The translations under genes were made by a program, and so were the position numbers. 9,692 bases of DNA, taken from positions 1 to 9,692 of the forward strand of contig JAITKE010000036.1 of NCBI GenBank assembly GCA_031278595.1, given 5' to 3'. The DNA comes from Puniceicoccales bacterium (GTDB lineage: Bacteria > Verrucomicrobiota > Verrucomicrobiia > Opitutales > JAIRLG01). The stretch's first letter is position 1; each line of letters begins with the position of its first letter. Below are positions 1 to 5,918 of the stretch, in pieces. Below the pieces are notes generated by a model, which did not search any database, was not told where the DNA came from, and saw only the letters and a list, made by a program, of their open reading frames with translations.

Positions 1-2
1 CG

Positions 3-125
3 GTCATCGCCATTTCCTGGCTGGAGGACTTCCCCCGCTGGCGGCCCGACCTCCTCCTCTGGATTCCCAACCTCCTCCTGCAAGCTTTTGGCTTCCTCCT
101 CTTCCGGAGAACGGCGAGGCACTGA
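3..125 (+). CDS. C-terminal fragment of a probable LptF/LptG-family LPS export permease
   Basis: A reading frame open from the left edge ends at TGA 123-125 and encodes about 40 residues, VIAISWLEDFPRWRP followed by DLLLWIPNLLLQAFGFLLFRR. The pattern W-x-PN-x(2-4)-hydrophobic-G-hydrophobic-RR matches the last transmembrane helix of the YjgP/YjgQ (LptF/LptG) permeases, which work with LptB to extract lipopolysaccharide from the inner membrane. The positively charged tail RRTARH would lie on the cytoplasmic side. The rest of the protein lies outside the window, so the LptF versus LptG choice cannot be made, and another membrane protein with a similar last helix is possible. It converges with the TPR gene on the opposite strand, with a three-arm repeat element between the two gene ends. 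Confidence 0.55.
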   Translation, partial: VIAISWLEDFPRWRPDLLLWIPNLLLQAFGFLLFRRTARH

Positions 126-146
126 AAATCGAACGTCGGGCGTTTT

Positions 147-238
147 TTTTCGCTGTCTTTGAATCCCGAAGGGATCGCTCGCGGAGCGAGCCCCCAGGAT
201 GAAAAGCTCGCTTCTCATCCTGGCAAAGACAGCGAAAA
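147..238 (+). repeat. Three-arm palindromic element, copy A
   Basis: The outer stem is 15 bp and perfect: TTTTCGCTGTCTTTG at 147-161 with its complement at 224-238. It encloses three adjacent hairpins: arm 1 ATCCC-gaa-GGGAT (163-175), arm 2 GCTCGC-gga-GCGAGC (177-191), and arm 3 CCAGGATGA...TCATCCTGG (194-223), whose apex pairs further (AAGC-tc-GCTT) after one A/C mismatch. Only one or two unpaired bases separate the arms, giving a compact cloverleaf-like four-way junction. It lies between the convergent ends of the LptF/G-like gene and the TPR gene and could act as a two-way terminator, but the fixed three-arm design is shared with five other copies in the window. Confidence 0.85.
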
Positions 239-316
239 CCCACCGAGGGGACAAAACTCACCCAAGAGCCAAAACCAAGCCGAACCAACGGCAGGAACCG
301 AACCGAAAAATATCTG

Positions 317-355
317 AAAATTCTCCCTAATGGAGAGAGAAGGAGGAATTTTTTT
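317..355. terminator. Possible weak terminator hairpin near the end of the TPR gene
   Basis: AAAATTCTCC (317-326) can pair with GGAgGAATTTT (342-352) with one bulged G, and a T run continues to 355 on the + strand. On the - strand the hairpin lies just past the TPR stop codon and is followed by ATATTTTT after a short gap. The loop is long (about 15 nt), so this is a weak candidate. The remaining stretch 239-316 is rich in C and A and shows nothing else I can name. Confidence 0.3.
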
Positions 356-362
356 CAAAACC

Positions 363-1067
363 TCACGCCGAGGTCTTGGGCAATAGGCGCTGGGCCAGCG
401 CGCCCGGGGATTCGTTTTCTACGCCACCGGCTTGCGCCGCCGATGGCCGGGAGGCCGGCCCCTGGGAGACCGCGGCCTCGGCTGCGTGCTGCTTCCCCAG
501 GGTATCGTCGACGGAGGACTGCCAGAGCAGATCGCGGGCCCTGATGTTTTCAGGGTCGCGGCCCAGGACGAAATTGGCCACTTCGACGGCCTCGGAAAAA
601 TGCCCACAGCCCAGATAGGCCTCGCCCAACCGGATGATGTCCGACAGCTTTCTCCGCTGGCTGTCGATGTTCTCGACGCAGAAAATGGTCGTCTGGAAAT
701 ATTCGAGTTGAAGGGCCAGGCGGCTCATGAGGCGCCATACCGCGTCCCCATTCAGCGACACGTCCAGCAGGGAATCCAGCAGAGCCAGGCACTCCTCCCT
801 CTTTTTACTCAGTCGCAGCGAGAGAAAGGCCAGTTTTATCCAGGTTCCCAAAAACAGCCCCAGCTTCTGGCCCCATGTCCTCCGGATGACCCCATTTTTC
901 CGCAGGTGCAATAACAATTGCCGCGCCTCCACGTAATCCGGATTGCGCCGCAGGAGCTCATGGCAGAGAAAAACCGCATAGGAAATATCCTGACCCGATG
1001 CGCTCAGCTCCTCCGCCCGCTCGTACAGGGCCTGTTCTTCCTGACTGCCCAATAAGACCTGATCCAT
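363..1067 (-). CDS. TPR-repeat protein of unknown function
   Basis: A 234-residue soluble protein with no signal peptide. Residues about 142-178 (IIRLGEAYLGCGHFSEAVEVANFVLGRDPENIRARDLL in outline) form a clear tetratricopeptide repeat with the usual small and aromatic positions, ending in the D-P-E-N capping turn. Residues about 12-55, ending near ELLRRNPDYVEARQLL, look like a second, degenerate repeat. The middle (60-140) is helical without a recognisable motif, and the last 45 residues are Ala/Ser/Pro-rich and probably disordered. TPR proteins are usually adaptors for protein-protein contacts; no partner is visible here. It is the last gene of the mraY-glmM unit and starts 43 bases after glmM. 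Its ATG is preceded by AGGAGG at a long spacing of about 15 bases. The function is unknown. Confidence 0.75.
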   Translation of the reverse strand: MDQVLLGSQEEQALYERAEELSASGQDISYAVFLCHELLRRNPDYVEARQLLLHLRKNGVIRRTWGQKLGLFLGTWIKLAFLSLRLSKKREECLALLDSLLDVSLNGDAVWRLMSRLALQLEYFQTTIFCVENIDSQRRKLSDIIRLGEAYLGCGHFSEAVEVANFVLGRDPENIRARDLLWQSSVDDTLGKQHAAEAAVSQGPASRPSAAQAGGVENESPGALAQRLLPKTSA

Positions 1068-1077
1068 AATCCGCTAT

Positions 1078-1109
1078 TCCATCCTCCTCAATGCTCCATC
1101 CTCCTCAAT
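1078..1109 (-). repeat. Perfectly duplicated Shine-Dalgarno segment upstream of the TPR gene
   Basis: Read on the - strand, the 15-mer ATTGAGGAGGATGGA occurs twice with a period of 17 (1095-1109 and 1078-1092). It fills almost the whole gap between the glmM stop codon and the TPR start. Each copy contains a strong AGGAGG ribosome-binding core. The copy nearer the TPR ATG is about 15 bases away, further than usual, and the second is about 32 bases away. Confidence 0.9.
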
Positions 1110-2579
1110 TTAAACAAGTTCCAGGTGTTTGGCGACCCATTTTTTCAACGCCGCCATCGTCGCCTCCACGGCGTCGTTTTCAGCCGCTTCCACCAGGAGG
1201 CGAATCCGGGGCTCCGTCCCCGAATAGCGCACGAAGACACGGCCCACGCAGCCCATGTTTTTTTCCAGTTGCCGACAGCCCTCCTGAAATCCAGCCAGTG
1301 TGGCCAGAGGGGGGTTGGCCGCCACCGGCAGGCTGCAGGTTTCTTGTGGAAAGAGCGGGATTTCCTCCCGCAGCTCCCGGAGCGGACGCCCCGTTCTCGC
1401 CAGAAGGGAAAGGAGCAAAATGGCCGTCAGCATCCCATCGCCACCGGGAGCCAGGTCGCGGAAAATAATATGGCCCGAGGCCTCGCCGCCGAAACGGGCC
1501 CCCAAGGCCAGCATCCGGCTCCAGACCTGGGCATCCCCGACGTCGGAGCGCAGCAGCTCTATCCCCCGACGCCTCAGGGAATGGTCCAGTCCGGTGTTGC
1601 TCATGACCGTTGCGACGCAGCGATGATGGGCCAGCTTTCCCCGGCGTTCCAGATCTAGGGCAAAAATACCCAGCAACTGGTCACCGGGCACAGGCTCTCC
1701 GTCGGCGTCACAGACCACGCAGCGGTCGCCATCGCCGTCGAAGGCAATGCCCAAATCCGCCCCGGAGGCCAGCACCTGCTTGGCCAGAAATCCCACGTGC
1801 TCACTGCCCACGCCGGCATTGATGTTATGCCCATCCGGCTCCCGGGCGATGCAGAGGATATCGGCCTCCGGAGAAGCAAAGACCTTAGGGACGAAATTGC
1901 TCGTCGCGCCGTGGGCCGCATCGATGAGCAGGCGCTTCAGGGGAAGCCGCCCGGGCCAGTGGCCCCTCAGCCAGGCGATGTACTGGTCGGCAAAGGACAC
2001 GTTCTTCAAATTCGGCCCCGAAGCCTCTGCATCCTCCGAGACCAAAGGTTTTTCAGGAAAAGGGGCTTCGCTCTCGTCCAGCCGCCTTTCGACGTCGGCT
2101 AACTCCGCCTTCGGCGACTTCTGGTTCGATTCTGGAGCATCCGCATCCTTCGACGCCAGAAGCTCTTCGGGGGAAGGAGTTCCCCTTTCATCCAAGCGCT
2201 TTTCAATCTCGGCCAGCTCCGCGTCCGGTAATTTCTGGGCTTCTGGGCCCAGGAGCTTGAAACCGTTATCCGTGGCCGGATTGTGGGAGGCGGTGATCAT
2301 GACCCCCAGATCGGCCCTCAGGCTCGCCACGGCCATCGCCAGGGCCGGCGTCGGAAGGATGCCCAGGTCCCCAACGGACAGATGCTTTCCGAGCCCACGG
2401 ACCAAGGCCTCCGCGAGATTTTTTCCCGAAAAGCGGGTGTCGCGGCCCAGCAGCAGGCTTCGACCTCCTCTTTCCTTCAAATATCCCGCCACGGCCAGGC
2501 CCAGGCGATGGGCCCCCTCCTCCGTCATCGGGAACTGACCATAGGTCCCACGGATCCCATCCGTACCGAAATAACACAT
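1110..2579 (-). CDS. glmM: Phosphoglucosamine mutase
   Basis: GlmM converts glucosamine-6-phosphate to glucosamine-1-phosphate in the cytoplasm, the committed route to UDP-GlcNAc for peptidoglycan and LPS. All hallmark motifs are present: N-terminal YFGTDGIRG (3-11), the phosphoserine loop TASHNP with catalytic Ser98, the metal-binding loop DGDGDR (281-286), the substrate loop GEASGH (365-370) and the C-terminal phosphate-binding RYSGTEPRIR (451-460). GEASGH fits GlmM better than phosphomannomutases. At 489 residues it is about 40 longer than typical GlmM (about 445-450). The excess comes from a 38-residue tandem duplication at 120-195, between the active-site domain and domain 2. The start is fixed by the conserved N-terminus. 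It follows mraY by 38 bases, with only a weak ribosome-binding site (GAG) visible. Confidence 0.96.
   Translation of the reverse strand: MCYFGTDGIRGTYGQFPMTEEGAHRLGLAVAGYLKERGGRSLLLGRDTRFSGKNLAEALVRGLGKHLSVGDLGILPTPALAMAVASLRADLGVMITASHNPATDNGFKLLGPEAQKLPDAELAEIEKRLDERGTPSPEELLASKDADAPESNQKSPKAELADVERRLDESEAPFPEKPLVSEDAEASGPNLKNVSFADQYIAWLRGHWPGRLPLKRLLIDAAHGATSNFVPKVFASPEADILCIAREPDGHNINAGVGSEHVGFLAKQVLASGADLGIAFDGDGDRCVVCDADGEPVPGDQLLGIFALDLERRGKLAHHRCVATVMSNTGLDHSLRRRGIELLRSDVGDAQVWSRMLALGARFGGEASGHIIFRDLAPGGDGMLTAILLLSLLARTGRPLRELREEIPLFPQETCSLPVAANPPLATLAGFQEGCRQLEKNMGCVGRVFVRYSGTEPRIRLLVEAAENDAVEATMAALKKWVAKHLELV
1995..2222 (-). repeat. In-frame 114-bp tandem duplication inside glmM
   Basis: GlmM residues 120-157 and 158-195 are two direct copies of a 38-residue unit, beginning AELAEIEKRLDER and AELADVERRLDES. 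About 19 of 38 positions are identical and several others are conservative (E/D, I/V, K/R), so the copies have diverged. DNA copies: 2109-2222 and 1995-2108. The unit contains the charged helix (E-I-E-x-x-L-D) that occurs once at this position in ordinary GlmM, plus an acidic, Pro/Ser-rich linker. Confidence 0.88.
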
Positions 2580-2585
2580 CGTCTC

Positions 2586-2631
2586 AAAAATATTCTACCG
2601 CAACTTGAAAAAATATTCTACCGCAGCTTGA
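2586..2631 (-). repeat. 23-bp tandem duplication spanning the mraY stop codon
   Basis: Read on the - strand, TCAAGCTGCGGTAGAATATTT (2631 downward) is followed at once by a second copy differing at one base (2608 downward): 22 of 23 positions match and the period is 23. The first copy contains the last mraY codons and TAG stop; the second is a non-coding echo of them and fills most of the mraY-glmM gap. Confidence 0.9.
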
Positions 2632-3730
2632 GCGTCGCCAGACCCAGCAGCAGGCACAGGAAGGCCACGATCCAGAAACGTACCACCAGTTTGGGTTCCG
2701 GAATGCCGGATAACTCGAAGTGGTGATGCAGCGGGGCCATTCTCAACACCCGCCGGCCCCCCCGCCAGCGAAAAGAGGCCACCTGCAGCATCACGGACAG
2801 GGCCTCGGCGACGAAGACCGCTCCCACCAGCACCAGCAGAAAGGGCTGTTTCACCAGAAAGGCCACCGTCCCCACCAGACCCCCTATGGCCAGCGAGCCC
2901 GTGTCGCCCATGAAGATCTCCGCCGGATGGGCATTATACCAGAGGAAGACCAGGCAGGCACCGGCCAATGCCGCGCACAGGACGGCCAGCTCACCGCCGC
3001 CGGGCACAGGACTCAGGTGGAGGTAATTCGCCGCCAAGGCATTGCCCGTGAGGTAGGCCATGAGGGCGAAGAAGAGGATCGTCATCAGCGCACAGCCCGT
3101 GGCCAGGCCATCGATGCCATCCGTGAGGTTGATCGCATTGCTCGTCCCCGACAGCACGAAGAAGAAAAAGAGACCCATCAGCCACCCGGGTAGATTCGAA
3201 AGGAGCGGGTGCTTGAAAAAGGGAAAGCAGAGCTCGGCATAGGATTGGCGCCACTCCGGCGAGTGCGTCCACAGGACGGCCAGCACCAGTGCCGTCAGCA
3301 ATCCCTGGACGGCCATTTTCAGCCACCCGGGAAGCCCGTGGCTGCTGTGTCGGGAGATTTTGAGAAGATCATCGCCGAAGCCCAGCAGGGTCAGCGTCCC
3401 ATAGACCAGCAGTGAAAGGCCCACCAGGGTATTCCAGCGCACCCAGAGGAAGGCACTGCCCAGCGTGGCGAGGAAGATGATCAGCCCGCCCATCGTCGGC
3501 GTATGCTCCTTGGCCGCGTGCAGTTCGGCCAGGCGATGGACCTCCCGAGCCGTTCGCTGGGCCTGCTCCATCCCCCGGCGCCGCAGGAAACGCCGCATCG
3601 GCCCGGCGATGAGGAAGCCGATGACGACCGCCGTGAACAGGGCCATTAGCATGCGAAAGCTGAGGTAGCGGAAGAGGCGCAGGGGCCCCCAGTGCGGCTC
3701 CAGTTTGTAAAGCGCGTGCAGCATGGGCAT
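2618..3730 (-). CDS. mraY: Phospho-N-acetylmuramoyl-pentapeptide transferase (lipid I synthase)
   Basis: MraY transfers phospho-MurNAc-pentapeptide from the UDP-linked precursor to undecaprenyl phosphate in the inner membrane. The protein is 370 residues, close to the usual 320-370, with about ten hydrophobic segments. Conserved motifs: HTPTMGG (76-82), the Asp pair GDDLLK (D120, D121), N198 with NLTDGIDGLATG (201-212, D204 and D207), FMGDTGSLAIGG (273-284, D276) and the MAPLHHHFE loop (331-339). The segment EVHRLAELHAAKEHTPTMGG resembles verrucomicrobial MraY more than enterobacterial ones. The start is the only in-frame choice: an in-frame TAG lies just upstream. A strong AAGGAGGG (3760-3767) sits 29 bases before the ATG, too far for ordinary use. 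The gene is first in a unit with glmM, away from mur/fts neighbours. Confidence 0.97.
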   Translation of the reverse strand: MPMLHALYKLEPHWGPLRLFRYLSFRMLMALFTAVVIGFLIAGPMRRFLRRRGMEQAQRTAREVHRLAELHAAKEHTPTMGGLIIFLATLGSAFLWVRWNTLVGLSLLVYGTLTLLGFGDDLLKISRHSSHGLPGWLKMAVQGLLTALVLAVLWTHSPEWRQSYAELCFPFFKHPLLSNLPGWLMGLFFFFVLSGTSNAINLTDGIDGLATGCALMTILFFALMAYLTGNALAANYLHLSPVPGGGELAVLCAALAGACLVFLWYNAHPAEIFMGDTGSLAIGGLVGTVAFLVKQPFLLVLVGAVFVAEALSVMLQVASFRWRGGRRVLRMAPLHHHFELSGIPEPKLVVRFWIVAFLCLLLGLATLKLR

Positions 3731-3827
3731 CGACCGGCAAGAACGCTAGGCAAAGGGGACCCTCCTTCAAGCGGATTCCGTCGCTCCCTTCCCCTGCCAG
3801 TGCCCTCCCACCAGTGCTGGGGCCCCG

Positions 3828-4027
3828 GCTTCGCCGCCTTGGGAGCCCGAAGGGGCTGCCTTTGGCTTCCAAAGGAAGCGGCCCGCCGAAGGCGGGCCCC
3901 CGCCAAAGCTCCCGAAGGGGGCTTTGGCGCAAAGGCAGCCCTCAAATGGGCTCTCGTCCGCTCCGCGGACGGCGCTGGGGAAAAATAAAAAGCCTTTTAT
4001 TTTTCCTCAGCGCCAAGGCGGCGAAGC
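3828..4027 (+). repeat. Three-arm palindromic element, copy B-outer, with a second copy inside it
   Basis: The outer stem is 15 bp and perfect, GCTTCGCCGCCTTGG at 3828-3842 with its complement at 4013-4027. Arm 1 is GAGCCC (3843-3848) pairing with GGGCTC (3948-3953); its loop holds a complete second element. Arm 2 is CGTCCGC-tcc-GCGGACG (3955-3971). Arm 3 is a long hairpin, GCGCTG then GGAAAAATAAAA (3972-3990) pairing with 3995-4013, about 18 pairs plus one G/T wobble. The element lies in the divergent region between mraY and the MBL gene, so it is not simply a terminator; it may be in the leader of one or both genes. Confidence 0.85.
3853..3941 (+). repeat. Three-arm palindromic element, copy B-inner (nested)
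   Basis: Outer stem GGGCTGCCTTTG (3853-3864) pairs with CAAAGGCAGCCC (3930-3941), 12 bp. Arm 1 is GCTTCC-aaa-GGAAGC (3865-3879). Arm 2 is GGCCCGCC-gaa-GGCGGGCC (3880-3898). Arm 3 is CGCCAAAGC-t-CCC-gaa-GGG-g-GCTTTGGCG (3901-3929), unbroken if T/G wobble is allowed. It is a complete copy lodged in the loop of arm 1 of the surrounding element. Confidence 0.85.
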
Positions 4028-4186
4028 AAAAAACTAAACAGAATCCCCAATTTTCCCAGACCGAATCCCCAAATCCCCTTCCCATCGAACAATCCTCAGG
4101 AGCGAACAAGCTTCATAAGATGAGCTGGGACACAGGAGAACCGCTTTTTCATTGCCCATCCGACCTCGGCCCCTTAGGACTGGGGT
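4028..4186. promoter_or_regulatory. Divergent upstream region with direct repeats GAATCCCCAA
   Basis: This stretch separates element B from the MBL start. GAATCCCCAA occurs at 4041-4050 and 4063-4072 (period 22), with a further AATCCCC at 4072-4078. Spaced repeats like these, lying upstream of mraY on the other strand, could be protein-binding sites, but they could also be more of the short tandem duplications seen throughout the window. I could not find a convincing sigma-70 promoter for either gene. Confidence 0.3.
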
Positions 4187-4981
4187 GTGTTTCGCTCGCT
4201 CCAATTCCTGGCCAGTAGCAGCCAGGGGAACGCCGCCGTTCTCAGCACCGACCAGAGCCGCATTCTCATCGACGCCGGACTTTCCGGAAAGCAAATCCTA
4301 CGGCACCTGGCCTATTACTCCCTGCATATTCAGGACATCGACGCCGTATTCCTGAGCCACGAGCACAGCGACCACACCCAGGGCCTCCGCGGACTCGCCC
4401 CCTTCCGCCACCTCCAGTTCTTCGCCAATCACGCCACGAGGTATGCGCTACAGGCGAAGCACGACTACCCCATCCACTGGCAGAACTTCGACACCGGCGA
4501 TGCCTTCACATTTCGCGACATCGCCATCACGACCCACGCCATTCCCCACGACGCGGAGGATCCCGTCGCCTATACCTTCGACTCCACCGTCGAACCGGAG
4601 CAGCGCATCAGCTGGATAACCGACCTGGGCTACATTCCCCCAAGGCTCATTTCCCTCATCCGGGACACCCGGGTGCTCGTGCTGGAGGCCAATTTCGACC
4701 CCGGACTCCTGGAGAGCGACCTGTCCCGCCCCTGGTCGCTCAAGCAGCGCATCCGCGGGCGGCACGGGCACCTGTCCAACCCAGCGGCGCTGAACAGCCT
4801 CTGCGAACACCTACCCAGCCGGGCCCAGAAGATCTTTCTGGCCCACCTGAGCCGTGACTGCAATGATCCCAGAATCCTAATCGGGCTCATCGCCGAGGCG
4901 CGAAAGCGGCACCCGCTGCTCCCCCCCGACATCGAGCCCATCGCCCCCGGCAGCGCCCTGGGCATCCAGTACCTCTTCTGA
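4187..4981 (+). CDS. MBL-fold metallo-hydrolase, YycJ/WalJ-like
   Basis: A 264-residue metallo-beta-lactamase-fold hydrolase with no signal peptide. The N-terminus FLASSSQGNAAVL (8-19) matches the LASGSxGN signature of the YycJ/WalJ/VicX group. Metal ligands are visible: SHEHSDH (H58, H60, D62, H63), IPHDA (H121, D122), a TDLG Asp (D146) and GHLSN (H195), then HLSRDCNDP (220-228). LEANFDPGLL (166-175) corresponds to the family's LESNHD segment, with Phe replacing the usual His. Family members have been linked to DNA repair or exonuclease activity and, in Firmicutes, sit beside the WalRK system; no such neighbour is present here. The start is GTG at 4187, chosen because it puts the signature at the usual distance; its ribosome-binding site is poor. 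The gene stands alone, and its last codons begin a tandem repeat. Confidence 0.88.
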   Translation: MFRSLQFLASSSQGNAAVLSTDQSRILIDAGLSGKQILRHLAYYSLHIQDIDAVFLSHEHSDHTQGLRGLAPFRHLQFFANHATRYALQAKHDYPIHWQNFDTGDAFTFRDIAITTHAIPHDAEDPVAYTFDSTVEPEQRISWITDLGYIPPRLISLIRDTRVLVLEANFDPGLLESDLSRPWSLKQRIRGRHGHLSNPAALNSLCEHLPSRAQKIFLAHLSRDCNDPRILIGLIAEARKRHPLLPPDIEPIAPGSALGIQYLF

Positions 4982-5079
4982 GCCCAGGGGATAGGTCTAG
5001 CTTCTGAGCTCAGGGACAGGTTCAGCCGGAAACCGTGCCAGCACCGGGTCTTTCTTCTGGGCTCAGGGGGCAAACTCAG
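4975..5079 (+). repeat. Degenerate 25-26-bp repeats starting in the last codons of the MBL gene
   Basis: CTTCTGAGCCCAGGGGATAG (4975 onward, unit to 5000) contains the last Phe codon's final bases and the TGA stop. It is followed directly by CTTCTGAGCTCAGGGACAGG (5001-5025). A third copy, CTTCTGGGCTCAGGGGGC, starts at 5054. Copies two and three are both followed by CAGCCGG. Only the first copy is coding. Confidence 0.8.
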
Positions 5080-5115
5080 CCGGAGCGAGGGACGGATTCG
5101 GTCGGCAACTGAGCT

Positions 5116-5206
5116 GGCGCTGGGCCTCAAATCGCCGGCGCTGAGCCTCAAACAACTGGTGCTGGGCGTTGTCGCCGGTCTGGACCCTGTCGCCGGTCGA
5201 AGGGTC
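5116..5206 (+). repeat. Short tandem repeats of period 21 and 18
   Basis: GGCGCTGGGCCTCAAA (5116) recurs as GGCGCTGAGCCTCAAA (5137) and as a partial GGTGCTGGGCGT (5158), period 21. Directly after, GTCGCCGGTC occurs at 5171 and 5189, period 18, each followed by a related tail. No coding potential is convincing here; the stretch 4982-5217 is best described as a mosaic of short direct repeats. Confidence 0.8.
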
Positions 5207-5218
5207 TGGGGGCCAGCG

Positions 5219-5334
5219 TTTTGGGGGCCGCCTTGGGAGCCCTTCGGGCTCCGGGCCCGCTTCGCGGGCCACGCCGGAGGAAGTTGGGAAAGGCCCTTTC
5301 CTGGCTTCCTCCGGCGTCAAGGCGGCCCCCAAAA
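5219..5334 (+). repeat. Three-arm palindromic element, copy C
   Basis: The outer stem is 17 bp and perfect, TTTTGGGGGCCGCCTTG at 5219-5235 with its complement at 5318-5334. Arm 1 is GGAGCCC-ttc-GGGCTCC (5236-5252). Arm 2 is GGCCCGC-ttc-GCGGGCC (5254-5270). Arm 3 is ACGCCGGAGGAAG (5271-5283) paired with 5305-5317, with an inner hairpin GGAAAG-gcc-CTTTCC (5287-5301). Almost every base is paired. It lies between the MBL gene and dgkA, which point the same way. Confidence 0.88.
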
Positions 5335-5335
5335 A

Positions 5336-5561
5336 CACAAAATCCCAGAACCACAAAAAACCAAAAAATCAACGCCTAAACCGCCATCGATAAATCCACA
5401 AAAACCAAAAATTCAAAACTACAGAACCACAAAACCCTCAAACTCCTGTCTCCTAAACTGCCATCGACCTATTTTCTCAAAGCCCCTCACCCGCTTGCGC
5501 GAGGCCCTCCCGAAGGACAGTCTCGACAAGGGAACTAAAGCCACCTAAGCTGGGAAATCCT
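5336..5561 (+). other. C/A-rich intergenic stretch upstream of dgkA with loose direct repeats
   Basis: This gap is strikingly poor in G over 5336-5460. AGAACCACAAAA occurs near 5347 and 5421, and CTAAACCGCCATCGA / CTAAACTGCCATCGA near 5377 and 5454, so a segment of about 75 bases seems to have been copied and then drifted. No RNA gene, clear promoter or believable ORF is visible. The dgkA start is preceded only by a weak GGGAA. Confidence 0.4.
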
Positions 5562-5918
5562 ATGTTTCTGGAGCGCTTCGTCTGGCGGCCCCTGCGCTAC
5601 TCCCTGGCGGGCCTCGCCTGCCTCCTGCGGGAGCGGGCCTTTCGGGAGGAGCTCCTGGTCGGAGGCATTTTGTGGGGCATTTCCTTCTGGCGCATCGGCT
5701 CCTGCGGCCCACAGGCCCTGCTGACGCTGGCCTGGGGACTGGTCCTGCTGACGGAGGCGCTGAATTCGGCCATCGAAAGCCTGGTCGACCTCCTCTCGCC
5801 CCGGAGGCATTCCCTGGCCAAGAGGGCCAAGGACATCGGCAGCGCCGCCGTTTTCATCGCCGTTCTCAGCGGCCTCGCCATTTTTGCCTTCTGCCTGACT
5901 GTCTCCGGCCATGGATGA
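5562..5918 (+). CDS. dgkA: Diacylglycerol kinase (prokaryotic DgkA family)
   Basis: A 118-residue integral membrane protein, the usual length for the family, with three hydrophobic segments (about 31-47, 50-70 and 94-113) after an amphipathic N-terminus. It phosphorylates diacylglycerol (or undecaprenol in Gram-positives) with ATP, recycling lipid into phosphatidic acid. Motifs: RERAFREE (23-30), matching the surface-helix E-x-A-F-R-x-E; EALNSAIESLVD (65-76) with both key glutamates, E65 and E72; and LAKRAKDIGSAAV (85-97) with the conserved K-D. Gram-negative DgkA uses diacylglycerol and Gram-positive homologues use undecaprenol; the sequence alone does not settle which applies. It overlaps the next gene by 8 bases (ATGGATGA), so the two are translationally coupled and probably form one operon. 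Confidence 0.93.
   Translation: MFLERFVWRPLRYSLAGLACLLRERAFREELLVGGILWGISFWRIGSCGPQALLTLAWGLVLLTEALNSAIESLVDLLSPRRHSLAKRAKDIGSAAVFIAVLSGLAIFAFCLTVSGHG

Noticed and set aside
4..288. 94-codon - strand frame at the left edge
   Set aside because: It crosses three-arm element A and lies opposite the LptF/G-like C-terminus; its composition is low-complexity Gly/Ser/Arg.
432..914. 160-codon + strand frame opposite the TPR gene
   Set aside because: It is the antisense shadow of a GC-rich gene, with no motif and no ribosome-binding site; the TPR frame has a clear repeat signature.
1747..2538. 263-codon + strand frame inside glmM
   Set aside because: It lies antisense to conserved GlmM motifs and is Ser/Arg/Ala-rich low-complexity, typical of a complementary frame.
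3828..4027. Reading the large palindromes simply as intrinsic terminators
   Set aside because: They lack a consistent terminal U run, one lies in a divergent promoter region, and the fixed three-arm layout is more complex than a terminator needs, although some copies may still terminate transcription.
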